A DNA stretch of 64,000 nt from Agarivorans sp. TSD2052 (GCF_023238625.1 NZ_CP096670.1:981501-1045500), one strand, 5' to 3'; positions 38,898 to 49,491 are shown, counted from the first letter of the stretch. The notes: generated by a model from the letters alone, not told the origin. Program-made: numbers and translations.

Positions 38898-39056
38898 TTA
38901 GTTATTGGTTTGGCTGGCCTGTGCTCTAATGTTATTGGCCAAAGCGGTGACTTCGGCAACTTTTTGTTTTAAATCTTCAGTGGAAAATTTACTTAAATTG
39001 TTGCGTGATGCCTCTAAGGTGATACCGATGCCTATCATATCTAATGCATTACTCAT
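38898..39056 (-). CDS. 52-residue hypothetical protein
   Basis: The ATG at 39056 has AGAGGA about 8 nt upstream. The protein is soluble and helical, begins MSNALDMIGIGITLEASRNN and has an amphipathic STEDLKQKVAEVTALANNI helix. No signal peptide. It was missed because of its length, but start, ribosome-binding site and balanced composition support a real gene. It is followed at once by the 17-bp inverted repeat. No family is recognised. Confidence 0.6.
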   Translation of the reverse strand: MSNALDMIGIGITLEASRNNLSKFSTEDLKQKVAEVTALANNIRAQASQTNN

Positions 39057-39269
39057 GGAATTATCCTCTGCTTTGAAGTGTTGTTTTAGCTTTGTTGCTA
39101 AAACATGGATGCAGTGTAAGGTAGTTCTTCGACACTAAACACTCTCTTAGAGATTGAAAGTGTATCTCTTAATTTAGATTTAATATGTTGAATGCGAAAT
39201 ATCTTGTGTGAGGGGAGTTGTACTGATGGGTTATCTCAACATTTATATTAAAGATATATAAAACTAAAA

Positions 39270-40148
39270 CTACCTATCTTCTAATCTGCAGAAGTGATCG
39301 GTGAATACTTGCATCGCGATGGTGGGGCTTTGTTCTTTTTTCCAAATTACGTCGCAATGCCAATGTTCCTTGGTCATACCTTTAACCCAAAGCTCGCTAA
39401 GTTGTTGTTGTTCAAATAAAGGCTGACAAATATAACGAGGCAATATAGCCCAGCCTAACCCCACCTTTACTAATTCAACAATCTGCTGGCTGTTGCTAGC
39501 TTGCATTAAACGGTGACTAACGGTTTGCCCAGAGTCTAAGCCAAGTTGATTGAAAAAATTAAAACCAATTTGCCTAAGCAAGCGCAACTCTTGTTCCGAT
39601 AGCTCAACAAGTTGTTGTGTTGGATCGGCTGCTATAGCGCAACACAATTCAAATTGATAGGCTCGGGAATAAATGAGTTGGGGAGAGTACTCAAAGGTGC
39701 CTAAGCTAAAACCAATATCTACATGACTGTCTTCTACCCATTGGTGAACACTTAACGTGTCACCACTGAGAACGTCAATATCTAAACTAGGGTATTGATC
39801 ATTAAGTGTTTTTAAACCTACAGCAAATTGCTGATCCATTAACGATACGTCAACCGCAACTCTCAGTCTGTCGGGAAGTCCGGCGAGTAAGCCTTGAGCC
39901 TTTTGATTGAAATGATTCAAGTCGCTAAGAACTGATTTAGCGTATAAATACAAAGAATGACCGGCACTGGTTAGCTCAACTGATTTTGCCGAACGGGTAA
40001 ATAAGCTTAAGCCGAGATCAATTTCCAAATCGTTAACTAGGTGGCTAACGGTGGTTCGATGTTTCCCCAACATCCGTGCTGCCGGGCCAAAACCGCCATT
40101 TTCTTTTGTGTATACAAAAGCTTCTAGTTGCTCAATGGATGCAGGCAT
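39270..40148 (-). CDS. LysR-family transcriptional regulator
   Basis: A 292-residue protein with an N-terminal LysR HTH (IEQLEAFVYTKENGGFGPAARMLGKHRTTVSHLVNDLEIDLGLSLFTR) and a periplasmic-binding-fold effector domain. The HTH has HRTTVS in the recognition helix instead of the common SQPAVS. It is divergent from the binding-protein-like gene at 40298, which is the likely target or partner by the usual LysR arrangement; this is inference. Confidence 0.88.
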   Translation of the reverse strand: MPASIEQLEAFVYTKENGGFGPAARMLGKHRTTVSHLVNDLEIDLGLSLFTRSAKSVELTSAGHSLYLYAKSVLSDLNHFNQKAQGLLAGLPDRLRVAVDVSLMDQQFAVGLKTLNDQYPSLDIDVLSGDTLSVHQWVEDSHVDIGFSLGTFEYSPQLIYSRAYQFELCCAIAADPTQQLVELSEQELRLLRQIGFNFFNQLGLDSGQTVSHRLMQASNSQQIVELVKVGLGWAILPRYICQPLFEQQQLSELWVKGMTKEHWHCDVIWKKEQSPTIAMQVFTDHFCRLEDR

Positions 40149-40297
40149 AGATCGGTAGCTAGGCTCTAAAAGTGACTGATATATTACTATATCCTATTTA
40201 TCCGTAAATTGTAGTTGTTCGCTTCGCCTGTAAATAAGCATTGAAAATGCTGGTGTTTTTACTAGTGTTAAGCTAAGGAAAAAGAAAGGACATTGCA

Positions 40298-41011
40298 GTG
40301 TTACGCATACTCATAATTATTCTAAATGGCTTGTTGATTAGTGCTGCGCAAGCCACATGTGAAACCATTAGAGTTAATGGAGAGCATAATTGGTTTGATG
40401 TGTCTTTTAGAGAAAACTCGCAAGCCCCATTGCAAGGGTTAGCCGTAGAGTTAGCTAATCAAGTATTTGCCGATGTAGGTATCAAGGTTGACTACCAAGC
40501 AATGGTGCCTTGGAAGCGGCAATTTTTGCAGCTAGAGACGGGTGATTTAGATTTAATTATTGCTGCTTTTTATAACCAAGAGCGTGGTGAAAAGTTTATA
40601 TTCAGCGAAACGATAGGCGTAGAATACAGCAGCGCGTTTATTCGTAAAGACCAAGCCCTTAACTATAACGATGTAACAAGCCTGATGGGTAAACGGGGTT
40701 TGCAAATATTGGGCAGTAGTTTTGGAGATCAGTTTGACAGTTATGCAGGACAACATCTTACTATTTCGGAAATGCCTGATTTAGACCGAGCATTAAAGCT
40801 GGTAGCACTGCAACGGGCTGATTATTTGTTGTATGCCACGCATGGGGGCAGGTTGAAAATTGCTAATACAGAGTATGCCGATTTGTTGGTGGATATGCAG
40901 CCCAGTATCAGTCGACAACTAATTTATATGGTGATGTCTAAATCGTCTCCTTGTGTAGACCATTTACAGGATATAAATAGGGCTATAAGGCGTTACCGAG
41001 ATGATTTTTAG
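40298..41011 (+). CDS. Periplasmic amino-acid-type binding protein (SBP family 3-like)
   Basis: A 237-residue protein with a GTG start (GAAAGGA upstream), a short signal peptide ending SAAQA, and an SBP_bac_3-like domain (PLQGLAVELANQVFADVGIKVDYQAMVPWKRQFLQLETGDLDLIIAAFYNQERGEKFIFSE). No transporter genes are adjacent, so it may act as an orphan sensor or chemoreceptor ligand carrier rather than in import. It is divergent from the LysR gene and ends at a bidirectional terminator. Confidence 0.8.
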   Translation: MLRILIIILNGLLISAAQATCETIRVNGEHNWFDVSFRENSQAPLQGLAVELANQVFADVGIKVDYQAMVPWKRQFLQLETGDLDLIIAAFYNQERGEKFIFSETIGVEYSSAFIRKDQALNYNDVTSLMGKRGLQILGSSFGDQFDSYAGQHLTISEMPDLDRALKLVALQRADYLLYATHGGRLKIANTEYADLLVDMQPSISRQLIYMVMSKSSPCVDHLQDINRAIRRYRDDF

Positions 41012-41028
41012 CTGTTATTTAGCCAATA

Positions 41029-41057
41029 AAAAAGCAAGCTGTAATAGCTTGCTTTTT
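41029..41057. terminator. Bidirectional rho-independent terminator
   Basis: AAAAAGCAAGCT, loop GTAAT and the perfect complement lie between convergent genes. Confidence 0.93.
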
Positions 41058-41078
41058 GGTACCTATAGAGAAGAATGT

Positions 41079-44000
41079 TTAGCCTTCTTCTATTTCCTCT
41101 AACTTCGTTGAACCACCGTGATGAACTTCGCGGCGGCGCTGAATCATGGCGTAGAAGCCCGGTATTAAAAAGGTGCCCACTAATAATACACACAGTAAGC
41201 CGCCGACCAAGGAAATACCCAGAGAGTTTTGGCTAATATGACCCGCGCCATTAGCTAACACCAGTGGGATCATGCCGAAGATGAATGACCAAGAGGTCAT
41301 GTTTACTGCCCTAAATCGTAAGGTGCCTCCCGTTACAGCGGCTTGGTCAATGGGCATTTGTTTGTCTTCGCGTTGCATACGAGCAAATTCAACAATTAGA
41401 ATGGCATTTTTAGCCGCTAGGGCAATCAGCAACACTAATCCTATCTGCGCATATAGGTTCATCGGTAAGCCCGCTAAAGCAAGGGCCACATAAGATCCTA
41501 GGGTTGCCACTGGCACCACCAAAATAATCGCGAGCGGAATGGTCCAGCTTTCATATTGGGCCACCATAAATAAGTAGATGAATAGCAACGCCAAAGCAAA
41601 GGCAAAAATGGCCATATTGCCCGCTTGGATCTCTTGATAAGCCAAGCCTGTCCATTCAAATTGGTAACCATTGGGTAGCTCTGCAGCAGCAATGCGCTCC
41701 ATTGCCGCAATGGCGTCACCCGACGAGTAACCTAGAGCTGGCTGGCCTTGCAGCACTGCACTGCGGTACAGGTTATAGCGCCACGCTACATCTGGAGCAA
41801 ATTGTTGTTCAATGCTAACCAACGTACTTAAAGGCACCATGTCGCCACTGGCGCTGCGAACATGAAATTGCCCAAGGTTATCTAAGCGACTGCGGTATTC
41901 GTCTTCGGCTTGCATGGTTACGCGGAAGTTTTTACCGTAAAGGGTAAAGTCGTTTACGTATAACGAGCCCAAATTGGCCTGCAACGTGGTAAATAAATCA
42001 CCGAGTGGAATACCTAGTTGCTTCGCTTTACTGCGGTCTATGTCTACATAAAAATGTGGCACGTCGGCGCGGAAGGTACTAAAGGCACTGCCAATCTCTG
42101 GCGCTTGATTAGCTTTGATGGTGATGTCTTGCATTACTTTGGCTAATTCACTACGCGAGCGGCCTAAGCCGTCTTGTAGCACAAACTCAAAACCCGATGC
42201 CGTGCCCATTCCGGGTACCGCTGGTGGACCAAAAGTGAAGATTTGAGCATCTTGAATCGTCACAAAGGCTTGTTGATTAATCCGTTGGCTAATCGCAAAC
42301 GAGGAATGGTCGCCCGCTAAGGCATTTCGCTCATCCCAATGTTTTAGCTTGATAAACATGGTGGCCGCGTTTGATTGAATAGCGCCGGCCAATAAACCAT
42401 AACCATTGGCTAAGGTTACGGCTTCTACGCCCGGTTCTTGCTCAATAATGTTGGCTAGGCGCTCAGACACTTCAGCGGTGCGGCTTAGCGAAGCCGAGTC
42501 TGGCAATTGCACATTAGCCAGCAATACGCCTTTATCTTCTTGCGGTACAAAGGCTTTTGAGGTGTTTTGGTCCATCCAAACTACCGCTGCCATGGCTAAA
42601 CAGAAGAACAGTACCAAGGCTGAACTACGCCTAACTAACATACCAGCAGCTTGGCCATAACGCTGGGTAACCGCCACTAAACCACGGTTAAACAAGGCAA
42701 ACCAGCGAGCTTGCTTTTGCTTGCCCCGTTTTAACACTAACGAGCAAATAGCGGGTGATAAGGTGAGGGCATTAATTGATGAGATGACCACCGAAATACA
42801 AATAGTAATCGCAAACTGGCGGTACATGACTCCGGTAATCCCCGGTAGCATGGCTACTGGTAAGAATACCGCCAGCAATACTAAGGTTGAGGAGACGATC
42901 GGTCCTGTCACTTCGCGCATGGCTTTCAAAGTGGCTTGGCGCGGGCTTAGTTCGGGGTGAGCGGTGAGTTTACTGTCAACATTTTCAATCACCAGAATGG
43001 CGTCATCAACCACAATGCCAATCGCTAAAATTAAACCAAATAGGGTGATGGTATTAATGGTAAAGCCAGTGGCTAGCATTATTGCAAAAGTACCAATGAG
43101 TGATACCGGAATCGCCACCACGGGAATCAGGGTTGAGCGCCAGCTACCAAGGAATATATAGGTGACTAAAATAACCAGTAGTACCGCTTCAATAAGGGTT
43201 TTAATTACGCCTTTTACTGACTCAGAGACAAACAAGGTGGTGTCGTAGGCTATCTCATAATCCATTTTCTCTGGCATGTTACGCTTTAACTGCTCTAGCA
43301 GCGTCATAACGGCTTCGCCACTTTCTAGCGCGTTGGCGCCAGTTTGCAGCGATAGAATCACCGAGATCGACGGCTGGCCTCTAAATTCGCTAAAAGCCGA
43401 ATAACCAAGCTTACCTAGCTCTACCCGAGCCACATCTTTTAAGTAAACCTTTGATCCATCAGCATGGGCGATCAGTAAGATGTTCTCAAAGTCTTCTACG
43501 GTGTCTAAACGGCCTTTGGTTAGCAGGCTAAACTGTACATCGTTAGCGGCGTCATAAGGCGGCGCACCAATAGAGCCTACCGCAACTTGCACGTTTTGCT
43601 CTGCCAAACTCCCACGAATATCACTGGTGGTAAGGCCAAGGTTAGCCAGTTTTAATGGGTCTAGCCAAACACGCATCGAGTATTCGGCTGAGCTGATAAC
43701 ACGAACGTCACTGATGCCCTTAACTCGCGCCAACTGATCTTCAACATTGAGAGTGACGTAGTTGTTTAAAAAAGTATCGTCGTAATGACCGTCTGGTGAA
43801 AAGAAGTTAAGCACCATCAATAAGTCAGGTGAACGCTTACGCACTGTTACCCCTACCTGGCGCACCTCTGGTGGGAGTTTAGATTCGATTTGGGTGACCC
43901 GGTTTTGCACGTTAATTTGTGCCATGTCGGGGTCGGTACCAATATCAAAGGTCACGGTTAATGAGTAAGAACCATCATTTGCACTTTTGGAGTTCATGTA

Positions 44001-44231
44001 CAACATGTCTTCCACGCCGTTTACCGAACTTTCAATCACTTCGGCTACTGCTTCTTCTACAGTTTCGGCACTGGCGCCGGTGTAGTAGGCCGTTACGCTC
44101 ACCGACGGTGGGCTAATTTGCGGGTATTCTGCTACGGGCAACACCATCAAGGCGATGGCGCCAGCTAAAGACAGCAAAATAGAGATGACCAAAGCAAACT
44201 TTGGTCGTTGAATAAAAAAGCGACTTAGCAT
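41079..44231 (-). CDS. RND efflux pump inner-membrane transporter (AcrB/HAE1 type)
   Basis: A 1050-residue proton-driven multidrug exporter, the usual AcrB length. It begins [18 protein letters not shown] and shows 12 TM segments with two large periplasmic loops. The proton-relay Asp pair is in [15 protein letters not shown]. The C-terminal sequence around [15 protein letters not shown] is family-typical. It forms an operon with the membrane fusion protein gene 12 nt upstream. No outer-membrane TolC-type gene or TetR-type regulator is adjacent, so it probably uses a TolC encoded elsewhere. Confidence 0.95.
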   Translation of the reverse strand: MLSRFFIQRPKFALVISILLSLAGAIALMVLPVAEYPQISPPSVSVTAYYTGASAETVEEAVAEVIESSVNGVEDMLYMNSKSANDGSYSLTVTFDIGTDPDMAQINVQNRVTQIESKLPPEVRQVGVTVRKRSPDLLMVLNFFSPDGHYDDTFLNNYVTLNVEDQLARVKGISDVRVISSAEYSMRVWLDPLKLANLGLTTSDIRGSLAEQNVQVAVGSIGAPPYDAANDVQFSLLTKGRLDTVEDFENILLIAHADGSKVYLKDVARVELGKLGYSAFSEFRGQPSISVILSLQTGANALESGEAVMTLLEQLKRNMPEKMDYEIAYDTTLFVSESVKGVIKTLIEAVLLVILVTYIFLGSWRSTLIPVVAIPVSLIGTFAIMLATGFTINTITLFGLILAIGIVVDDAILVIENVDSKLTAHPELSPRQATLKAMREVTGPIVSSTLVLLAVFLPVAMLPGITGVMYRQFAITICISVVISSINALTLSPAICSLVLKRGKQKQARWFALFNRGLVAVTQRYGQAAGMLVRRSSALVLFFCLAMAAVVWMDQNTSKAFVPQEDKGVLLANVQLPDSASLSRTAEVSERLANIIEQEPGVEAVTLANGYGLLAGAIQSNAATMFIKLKHWDERNALAGDHSSFAISQRINQQAFVTIQDAQIFTFGPPAVPGMGTASGFEFVLQDGLGRSRSELAKVMQDITIKANQAPEIGSAFSTFRADVPHFYVDIDRSKAKQLGIPLGDLFTTLQANLGSLYVNDFTLYGKNFRVTMQAEDEYRSRLDNLGQFHVRSASGDMVPLSTLVSIEQQFAPDVAWRYNLYRSAVLQGQPALGYSSGDAIAAMERIAAAELPNGYQFEWTGLAYQEIQAGNMAIFAFALALLFIYLFMVAQYESWTIPLAIILVVPVATLGSYVALALAGLPMNLYAQIGLVLLIALAAKNAILIVEFARMQREDKQMPIDQAAVTGGTLRFRAVNMTSWSFIFGMIPLVLANGAGHISQNSLGISLVGGLLCVLLVGTFLIPGFYAMIQRRREVHHGGSTKLEEIEEG

Positions 44232-44243
44232 GGTGTTTTCCTA

Positions 44244-45371
44244 TTATCCGGCCTGTGGTTCAACAACTTGAACCGGAACGCCTTGGCGTATGCGTTGCAA
44301 TCCGGCGGTAATCACTTGTTCATCACCTTCTAAGCCTGTGGTAATCACTACACCTTGCTCAAGCACTGGGCCAATGCTGACATTGCGTCGCTCGGCAGTA
44401 CCTTGCTCACTCACTAGCATCACAAATTCACCCTCTAAGTCACTTTGTACCGCTCTACGAGGGATAACTAAGGCTGATACAGAGGCGTGGCTGGTGAGCT
44501 GCACTTCGACATATTGGCCCGGCAGTAATTGCTGTTGCTGGTTGGCAAACTTAGCGCTGATGCCAATGGTGCCGGTATTTAAGTCGATTCGGTTATCAAT
44601 GAAATCTAATTGCCCCTTGTGGGCGTAAATGCGTTCATCACTAATTTTTAACTGCACTATTGCTGTTTCTGTTTGGGCACTAGAGTGGGCGTCTACTTGG
44701 TCTAAGCCCATGTTTAAGCGCTCTCGCTCAGAGACTTTAAAGCTGGCACGAATTGGATTTAGGCTAACCAAATTAGTTAAACGCCCGTTGCTGTTAGCAA
44801 TTAAGTCACCTTGACTCACTTCGCTTTGACCTATGCGGCCATCAAATGGCGCGACAATACGGGTGTGTTTTAAATCAACTAAGCTAGCGCTGAGTAGCGC
44901 CTCGGCCGCTTCAAGTTGTGCTTCGCTAGAGAGCTTCTCTGCGGTTAAACGATCATATTCAGATTGGCTGATGTTTTTTTGTGGTAACAGCCTACTAGCA
45001 CGCTGCCAGTTTATTTGCGCATTGGTTAAGTTGGCTTTGGCTTGGGCAAGAGAGGCTTTAGCTTGCGCTACAGCGGCTTGATAGCGTGTTGGGTCAATAT
45101 CGTAAAGAACTTGACCTTGTTTGACCATTTGTCCATCTTCAAAGTGCCTTTCAAGTAAGTAACCACTTACTTGTGCGCGAATATCAACGTCCTTGTAGGC
45201 TTCAATACGGCCAATGAATTGTTGAGACGGCGCATAAAAAATGCTTTGTACTGATTCTGTATTTACTAAGCTCGCCGCTGGCCGCGAAGTAGGTACATCG
45301 GCTGAATTACAAGCGCTAAGTAGCAGTAGCCCAGAGATTATGGCTACCCATTTAAGACGGGGAAAAAACAT
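44244..45371 (-). CDS. RND efflux membrane fusion protein (AcrA type), lipoprotein
   Basis: A 375-residue protein from the ATG at 45371 (GAGGA upstream; the longer frame would begin at a TTG). The lipobox LSAC is followed by a barrel-sandwich domain (DVDIRAQVSGYLLERHFEDGQMVKQGQVLYDIDP), a coiled-coil hairpin rich in Ala, Gln and Lys (about 95-160), a lipoyl return strand (APFDGRIGQSEVSQGDLI), a beta-barrel domain and a membrane-proximal domain. It bridges AcrB and TolC in the periplasm and precedes the AcrB-type gene by 12 nt. Confidence 0.93.
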   Translation of the reverse strand: MFFPRLKWVAIISGLLLLSACNSADVPTSRPAASLVNTESVQSIFYAPSQQFIGRIEAYKDVDIRAQVSGYLLERHFEDGQMVKQGQVLYDIDPTRYQAAVAQAKASLAQAKANLTNAQINWQRASRLLPQKNISQSEYDRLTAEKLSSEAQLEAAEALLSASLVDLKHTRIVAPFDGRIGQSEVSQGDLIANSNGRLTNLVSLNPIRASFKVSERERLNMGLDQVDAHSSAQTETAIVQLKISDERIYAHKGQLDFIDNRIDLNTGTIGISAKFANQQQQLLPGQYVEVQLTSHASVSALVIPRRAVQSDLEGEFVMLVSEQGTAERRNVSIGPVLEQGVVITTGLEGDEQVITAGLQRIRQGVPVQVVEPQAG

Positions 45372-45769
45372 TAACACTATCCTCAAACTATACAAACTGC
45401 TGAACTCGTTGTCGAAAGAGTGCCAAATACTCCCTGCAATTTGTAAAGTTGGCGGATGCTAACTAGAACGCTATCCTTGCGAAACGCCTCTTTAGACGTC
45501 AAAATTATTTTAGTAATTATTAAAATATTTTAAGGCGCTCAATATACACCGTAACCGGTTAAACTTAGCCTCAGAAATTACGATGCATAGCATCGGTTAT
45601 TTTCGCCAGAATTGAGGTTTGGTTTATATAGGCTTTGTGTTTATTTTGGCTGAAGGGGCTACTTAGGCAGTGATCTAGTGGCATGCAGACAAACACCTTT
45701 AAATAAACACAACATCAATTTGCGCTTTACTATATTATCTAGCCGCATTGTCAAACAGCAGAGGTTTTT
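45372..45769. other. Intergenic region upstream of the efflux operon
   Basis: A 398-bp divergent region with AT-rich promoter-like stretches. I see no regulator gene, strong palindrome or reading frame that stands up. Confidence 0.4.
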
Positions 45770-46042
45770 ATGGCACGTCAAGTTACGTATAAGTACAAAA
45801 AACAAGTGAAAGTCATTAGCTTTTCTTTCGATAAATATCACGATATGTATGAAGCAGCGGCGGCTGCGGAAGGGGTAGATATTTCAAACTTTTTAGAGAT
45901 GGAAAAACAATTGTCCATGTCTACGCGGGACAAAGCCACCATAAAGCAGTATAGAGAGTTAAGCTTTACCCGTATGGGCTTTAGCCACATTCGTTTCCTT
46001 AAAGATGAAGAGCAAGAGCAACTAAAAAGCGAAAACAACTAA
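45770..46042 (+). CDS. DUF2960-like small protein
   Basis: A 90-residue soluble protein beginning MARQVTYKYKKQVKVISFSFDKYHDMYEAAAAAEG. It matches, from memory, the DUF2960 family found in Shewanella, Vibrio and relatives, of unknown function. GAGG lies 7 nt before the ATG. The C-terminal half is helical and highly charged (DEEQEQLKSENN). It is a lineage marker for marine gammaproteobacteria. Confidence 0.75.
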   Translation: MARQVTYKYKKQVKVISFSFDKYHDMYEAAAAAEGVDISNFLEMEKQLSMSTRDKATIKQYRELSFTRMGFSHIRFLKDEEQEQLKSENN

Positions 46043-46055
46043 AGAAAGTTTGCTT

Positions 46056-46067
46056 GAAAGCGCTTTT
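46056..46067. promoter_or_regulatory. Operator-like palindrome
   Basis: GAAAGCGCTTTT differs by one base from the glucan operator form GAAAGCGCTTTC. It lies between the DUF2960-like gene and the nucleotidyltransferase-like gene, far from any glycan gene, so it could be chance. Confidence 0.3.
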
Positions 46068-46138
46068 TGCATATACCACGCTGGTATGTGTTTGAATAAT
46101 GCTTATGGTGATCATATCACCTAATTTGAGCATTATTC

Positions 46139-46960
46139 ATGACAGAGTCAGCCCATTTCTTAGCCTTGGTGGAGCAATTTTCCCAGCTTCCACAGGTAGA
46201 GGCCATTTTATTAGCGGGATCTCGAGCCACCGGTTTAGCAGATGAGCATTCAGACTACGATGTTTATATCTATCTTAACGCTCCTTTAGATGTTTCCACA
46301 CGGCAAGGGATATGCGACCAATATTGCCAATACATGGAATTAAATAATCAATTTTGGGAGACCGAAGATGATGGCGTATTGCTTGATGGAATCGACATTG
46401 AGTTGATTTATCGTGACTTGGCCTTTTTAGAAACAAAATTGCAGGCAGTTGTTGAGCAACATCAAGCCAAGGTAGGATACAGCACGTGTTTTTGGGCTAA
46501 CTTGCTAAGCTCGAAGGTATTGTATGATGCTAAGGGGAGGGCCAAACAGCTACAACAACGCTTCTCGGTAGTTTATCCAAGCCCGCTACAACAAGCCGTT
46601 ATCGATAAAAACTTTCCTTTATTAATTAGCCAGATCCCCGCCTATTATTATCAGCTAGAAAAGGCCTTGAAACGCCAAGATAGGGTGAGTGTAAATCATC
46701 GTTGTGCCGAATTTTTGGCGAGTTATTTTGACATTCTTTTTGCTGTGAACGCGGTACCGCACCCTGGCGAAAAACGTATGTTGCAATACGCTGAGTCACA
46801 GTGCACTATCCGCCCGGCTAATCTAGTCAAGAATGTTAATTTGCTACTAAGCCAAATAGGCCAAGCGCAATCTAGTTTACTAGATACCCTAAAAGAGCTA
46901 GTTGAAGGGCTTCAACAATGCATACAGCAAGAGACGGGTTTTACTCTACCGGGCAACTAG
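46139..46960 (+). CDS. Nucleotidyltransferase-fold protein with C-terminal helical domain (DUF4037-like)
   Basis: A 273-residue protein. The N-terminal half carries the Pol-beta-type nucleotidyltransferase motif GSRATGLADEHSDYDVYIYL, with GS followed by the DxD pair, and a third acidic position in GIDIELIYRD. The C-terminal half is helical and contains HRCAEFLASYFDILFAVN, as in DUF4037-type proteins. The target of nucleotidyl transfer is unknown; aminoglycoside-type, protein or tRNA targets occur in the superfamily. It has its own upstream region and no evident operon partner. Confidence 0.75.
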   Translation: MTESAHFLALVEQFSQLPQVEAILLAGSRATGLADEHSDYDVYIYLNAPLDVSTRQGICDQYCQYMELNNQFWETEDDGVLLDGIDIELIYRDLAFLETKLQAVVEQHQAKVGYSTCFWANLLSSKVLYDAKGRAKQLQQRFSVVYPSPLQQAVIDKNFPLLISQIPAYYYQLEKALKRQDRVSVNHRCAEFLASYFDILFAVNAVPHPGEKRMLQYAESQCTIRPANLVKNVNLLLSQIGQAQSSLLDTLKELVEGLQQCIQQETGFTLPGN

Positions 46961-47115
46961 CCTGGCAAAGCATTGGGCGGGGCCACTGGTGAGTTATTGT
47001 TGGTTGGAATAACAGTTTGCCCCTTTTCTTTGCTTAGCTTGATCTCACACTATTGATTTAATTAATTTTAATGTGAAGATAAGGCACTGTAAAAAATAAA
47101 AACAAGGATGTATAG

Positions 47116-48072
47116 ATGTTAACTGGTTTAGGGCGAGTTCTCGCGGTAACGGCTTTGCTTGTCCCATCTGGCTTGTCTTTAGCCAGTACAGAGAGAGTTG
47201 TCCCTTATGTGGTGGGCGGAGAAGATGCCTCTCAAGGTGAGTATCCATGGATGACACAGCTTAAAGCCGGCAGCAGTTATTGTGGTGCGGTGTTGATCAA
47301 CGAACAATGGGTGCTTAGTGCTGCTCATTGTACTTTTGATCAGTATTTTGCGGGCCATCATGTTCAACCTTCAGCCATCAAGCTTAAAATAGGCGATGAT
47401 GTATTTTCTTATCTAGATAATGACGGCGAGCGCGTTAGCGAAGTTTGTCAGCACCCAGATTACGTTGATTTTTCCGACAACCACGTTGATCGAGTTACCG
47501 GTGACAATGATCTGGTATTGCTGCGCTTAACACAAGCCAGCAGCGTTACTCCTATTTCGTTTAACCAAAAAGCCGTTTTTGACGACTATAGCCCCGGTTT
47601 TGGTATGCGAGTGATTGGTTTCGGCAGGGTGAATAACGATCCCGATAATCCTGAGTATTTGGACACCTTACAACAAGCCGACTTATTCCTAACGGCTCAA
47701 GCAGCTTGTGAGGATGTCTACGGAAGTGATCTATTAAGTGCACAAATGTTTTGTGCCGATAGCCCGGTGGCAGACTCATGTTCGGGTGACAGTGGCGGCC
47801 CATTGTTGATTGATGAAGGTTCGCAATACAAACTTGCTGGCATTGTCAGCTGGGGGACCAGCAGTTGTGCTGGTGCGCCCGGTGTATATGCTGATGTTGG
47901 TCAGTTAGCCCCGTGGATAAATCAAGTGATTAACGCCAATGCGGAAGAGCGTTTAGACGCCAACTTGTGTTCGCAAAGAGAAGCGATCGCACGGCCTGAA
48001 AGCGCCGGTGGCGCCTTGGGCGGTATTGGTTTAATTGCTTTATTGTTACTTGGTAGAGTGCGCCGATCTTAA
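47116..48072 (+). CDS. Secreted trypsin-like serine protease with GlyGly-CTERM tail
   Basis: A 318-residue protein: signal peptide ending SLA, short propeptide, then a chymotrypsin-fold S1 domain starting VVGGEDA. The catalytic triad is visible as His71 in LSAAHC, Asp132 in DNDLVLLRL, and Ser226 in GDSGGPL. The C-terminus (ESAGGALGGIGLIALLLLGRVRRS) is a GlyGly-CTERM signal, implying type II secretion and rhombosortase cleavage. Several cysteine pairs fit disulfide positions of S1 proteases. An AAGGA lies about 8 nt before the ATG. Confidence 0.93.
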   Translation: MLTGLGRVLAVTALLVPSGLSLASTERVVPYVVGGEDASQGEYPWMTQLKAGSSYCGAVLINEQWVLSAAHCTFDQYFAGHHVQPSAIKLKIGDDVFSYLDNDGERVSEVCQHPDYVDFSDNHVDRVTGDNDLVLLRLTQASSVTPISFNQKAVFDDYSPGFGMRVIGFGRVNNDPDNPEYLDTLQQADLFLTAQAACEDVYGSDLLSAQMFCADSPVADSCSGDSGGPLLIDEGSQYKLAGIVSWGTSSCAGAPGVYADVGQLAPWINQVINANAEERLDANLCSQREAIARPESAGGALGGIGLIALLLLGRVRRS

Positions 48073-48291
48073 ATTGTTAGCTTATCATTGAGTTAGACAA
48101 AGATTGTTGCAATGTGTTTTTTGCGTAAAAATTATTCATGCATAGGCGAGCGTTTTCTGGTAGATTACGCCCGCATTTTTAATGCCGCTAACAAGCTGTC
48201 TCATGGAATGCTGCATTGCAGTTGAGAGCGTCCACCCCATGGATTGGGCCAGCAATTTGGACGAACATTTTTGCTTGTTAATGAGAATCTT

Positions 48292-48549
48292 ATGCAAAGT
48301 ATATTTGCCGACATTGTAGGCTTACTCGGTACAGCCCTTGTGGTTGGTGCGTTCTTCCTTTTACAGTTGGAGCGTTTAAACCCAAAACAACTTTCCTATA
48401 ACCTAATGAACTTAAGTGGAGCAATATTGCTGCTCATTAGTTTATGCATTAACTTTAATCTAGCCAGCTTTATTATCGAGCTATTCTGGATTGGCGCATC
48501 GGTGGTAGGCATCGTTAAGTACCTTAAAAGAGAACCGGCAATTGCCTAA
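48292..48549 (+). CDS. Small CBU_0592-like membrane protein
   Basis: An 85-residue protein from the ATG at 48292, preceded by GAGAA. Three hydrophobic segments (about 6-24, 33-50, 55-75) with the family-like FADIVGLLGTALVVGAFFLLQLERL, YNLMNLSGAILLLISL and IIELFWIGASVVGIVKYL. Such proteins occur as single genes or fused domains; function is unknown. A terminator follows at once. Confidence 0.75.
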   Translation: MQSIFADIVGLLGTALVVGAFFLLQLERLNPKQLSYNLMNLSGAILLLISLCINFNLASFIIELFWIGASVVGIVKYLKREPAIA

Positions 48550-48576
48550 ATAGTTACCACTATTAGTGCTAGGTAT

Positions 48577-48615
48577 AAGAACTATTGTTGTGTTTAAGGG
48601 CAATAGTTCTTTTTA
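48577..48615 (+). terminator. Rho-independent terminator
   Basis: AAGAACTATTG and its perfect complement with a 13-nt loop, followed by a T-run. Confidence 0.85.
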
Positions 48616-48757
48616 TTATTCTGCATTGATCAACAGCTCCCACCCCCCCCTGTTTTATGGGAAGCTTTTGCCTTACCTCACCCCGTTAATAAACGAAACG
48701 CTTGCCGATGAACGGCTAGGGATCCCCATTCGCCGATTTCAACTTACTGAATAATTT

Positions 48758-49201
48758 TCAGTCCACTCGGGTAATAAAGGTTTGCTCGTCATCCACAAAA
48801 GCCACAAAGCCGCCGCAATAGATAAACACCCGACCACGCCCCTCAACGAGGCAGGCAAGCTGTGGGTTCAACTCTTCTTCATTATCCTTGCTTTGAAACG
48901 TGCCGGTATCGGTAATTACGCCGCTGAGTGTAGGCAAATATCCATAAGTGCGCTTGGCTTGATCAATCAGGTTCAATTCGCTAGCGGTAGAGAAGCAAAA
49001 GGGGATCGCACCGGCGTCTTCGATAAATATAGTTTTCAGTTCTTCAAAAGCTGTAATCACTAGCCAGTCGATGCCGTTAACATGATGGATAAACATAGAG
49101 TTTCTCGGTAATTCTGATGCGGATATTTTATCACTATCAGGGGCAGAACGTAGTAGATATTTAGTTGCTAAAGGCGCTAATTCTGTGCCATTTACAGACA
49201 T
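48758..49201 (-). CDS. Hypothetical cytoplasmic protein
   Basis: A 147-residue protein with an ATG at 49201 and a weak GAG before it. It is soluble and beta-rich with a hydrophobic C-terminal sheet (RVFIYCGGFVAFVDDEQTFITRVD) and no signal peptide. No family is recognised. It is convergent with the CBU_0592-like gene and lies just outside the cassette array, of which it is not part (opposite strand, no flanking attC). The 290 bp upstream of it show no other gene. Confidence 0.6.
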   Translation of the reverse strand: MSVNGTELAPLATKYLLRSAPDSDKISASELPRNSMFIHHVNGIDWLVITAFEELKTIFIEDAGAIPFCFSTASELNLIDQAKRTYGYLPTLSGVITDTGTFQSKDNEEELNPQLACLVEGRGRVFIYCGGFVAFVDDEQTFITRVD

Positions 49202-49491
49202 TCACTCGGTCAACTTGAAACACGCTTTTGTCCAGAAGTGGGCTAGGGGCTACTGACTCGTTTATGCCCATTACGCGTTACCGCTCCCTCAAAACTACTC
49301 TTAATAAACCTATGTACCCTTAATTTTTCTACTTTAGTGGACAAAACGCTGTGATTTTATACAGTGCTGTTGCAATTCCTACTTTCTGCAAGTGATTGCA
49401 TACTTTCATGCTGATGTTTTTGTTATTTTTCTAGCTAGGTGGCTGATACAGCTTAGGAAAGGTGATAACCTTGTTTTTATCAAATGTATGA

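Noticed and set aside
45659-45841. Minus-strand 60-codon frame upstream of the efflux genes
   Set aside because: It overlaps the DUF2960-like gene start and has no ribosome-binding site.
48566-48754. 62-residue open frame ending in IPIRRFQLTE
   Set aside because: Its start overlaps the terminator at 48577 and there is no ribosome-binding site. The tail might be a remnant of an older gene, but I cannot identify it.
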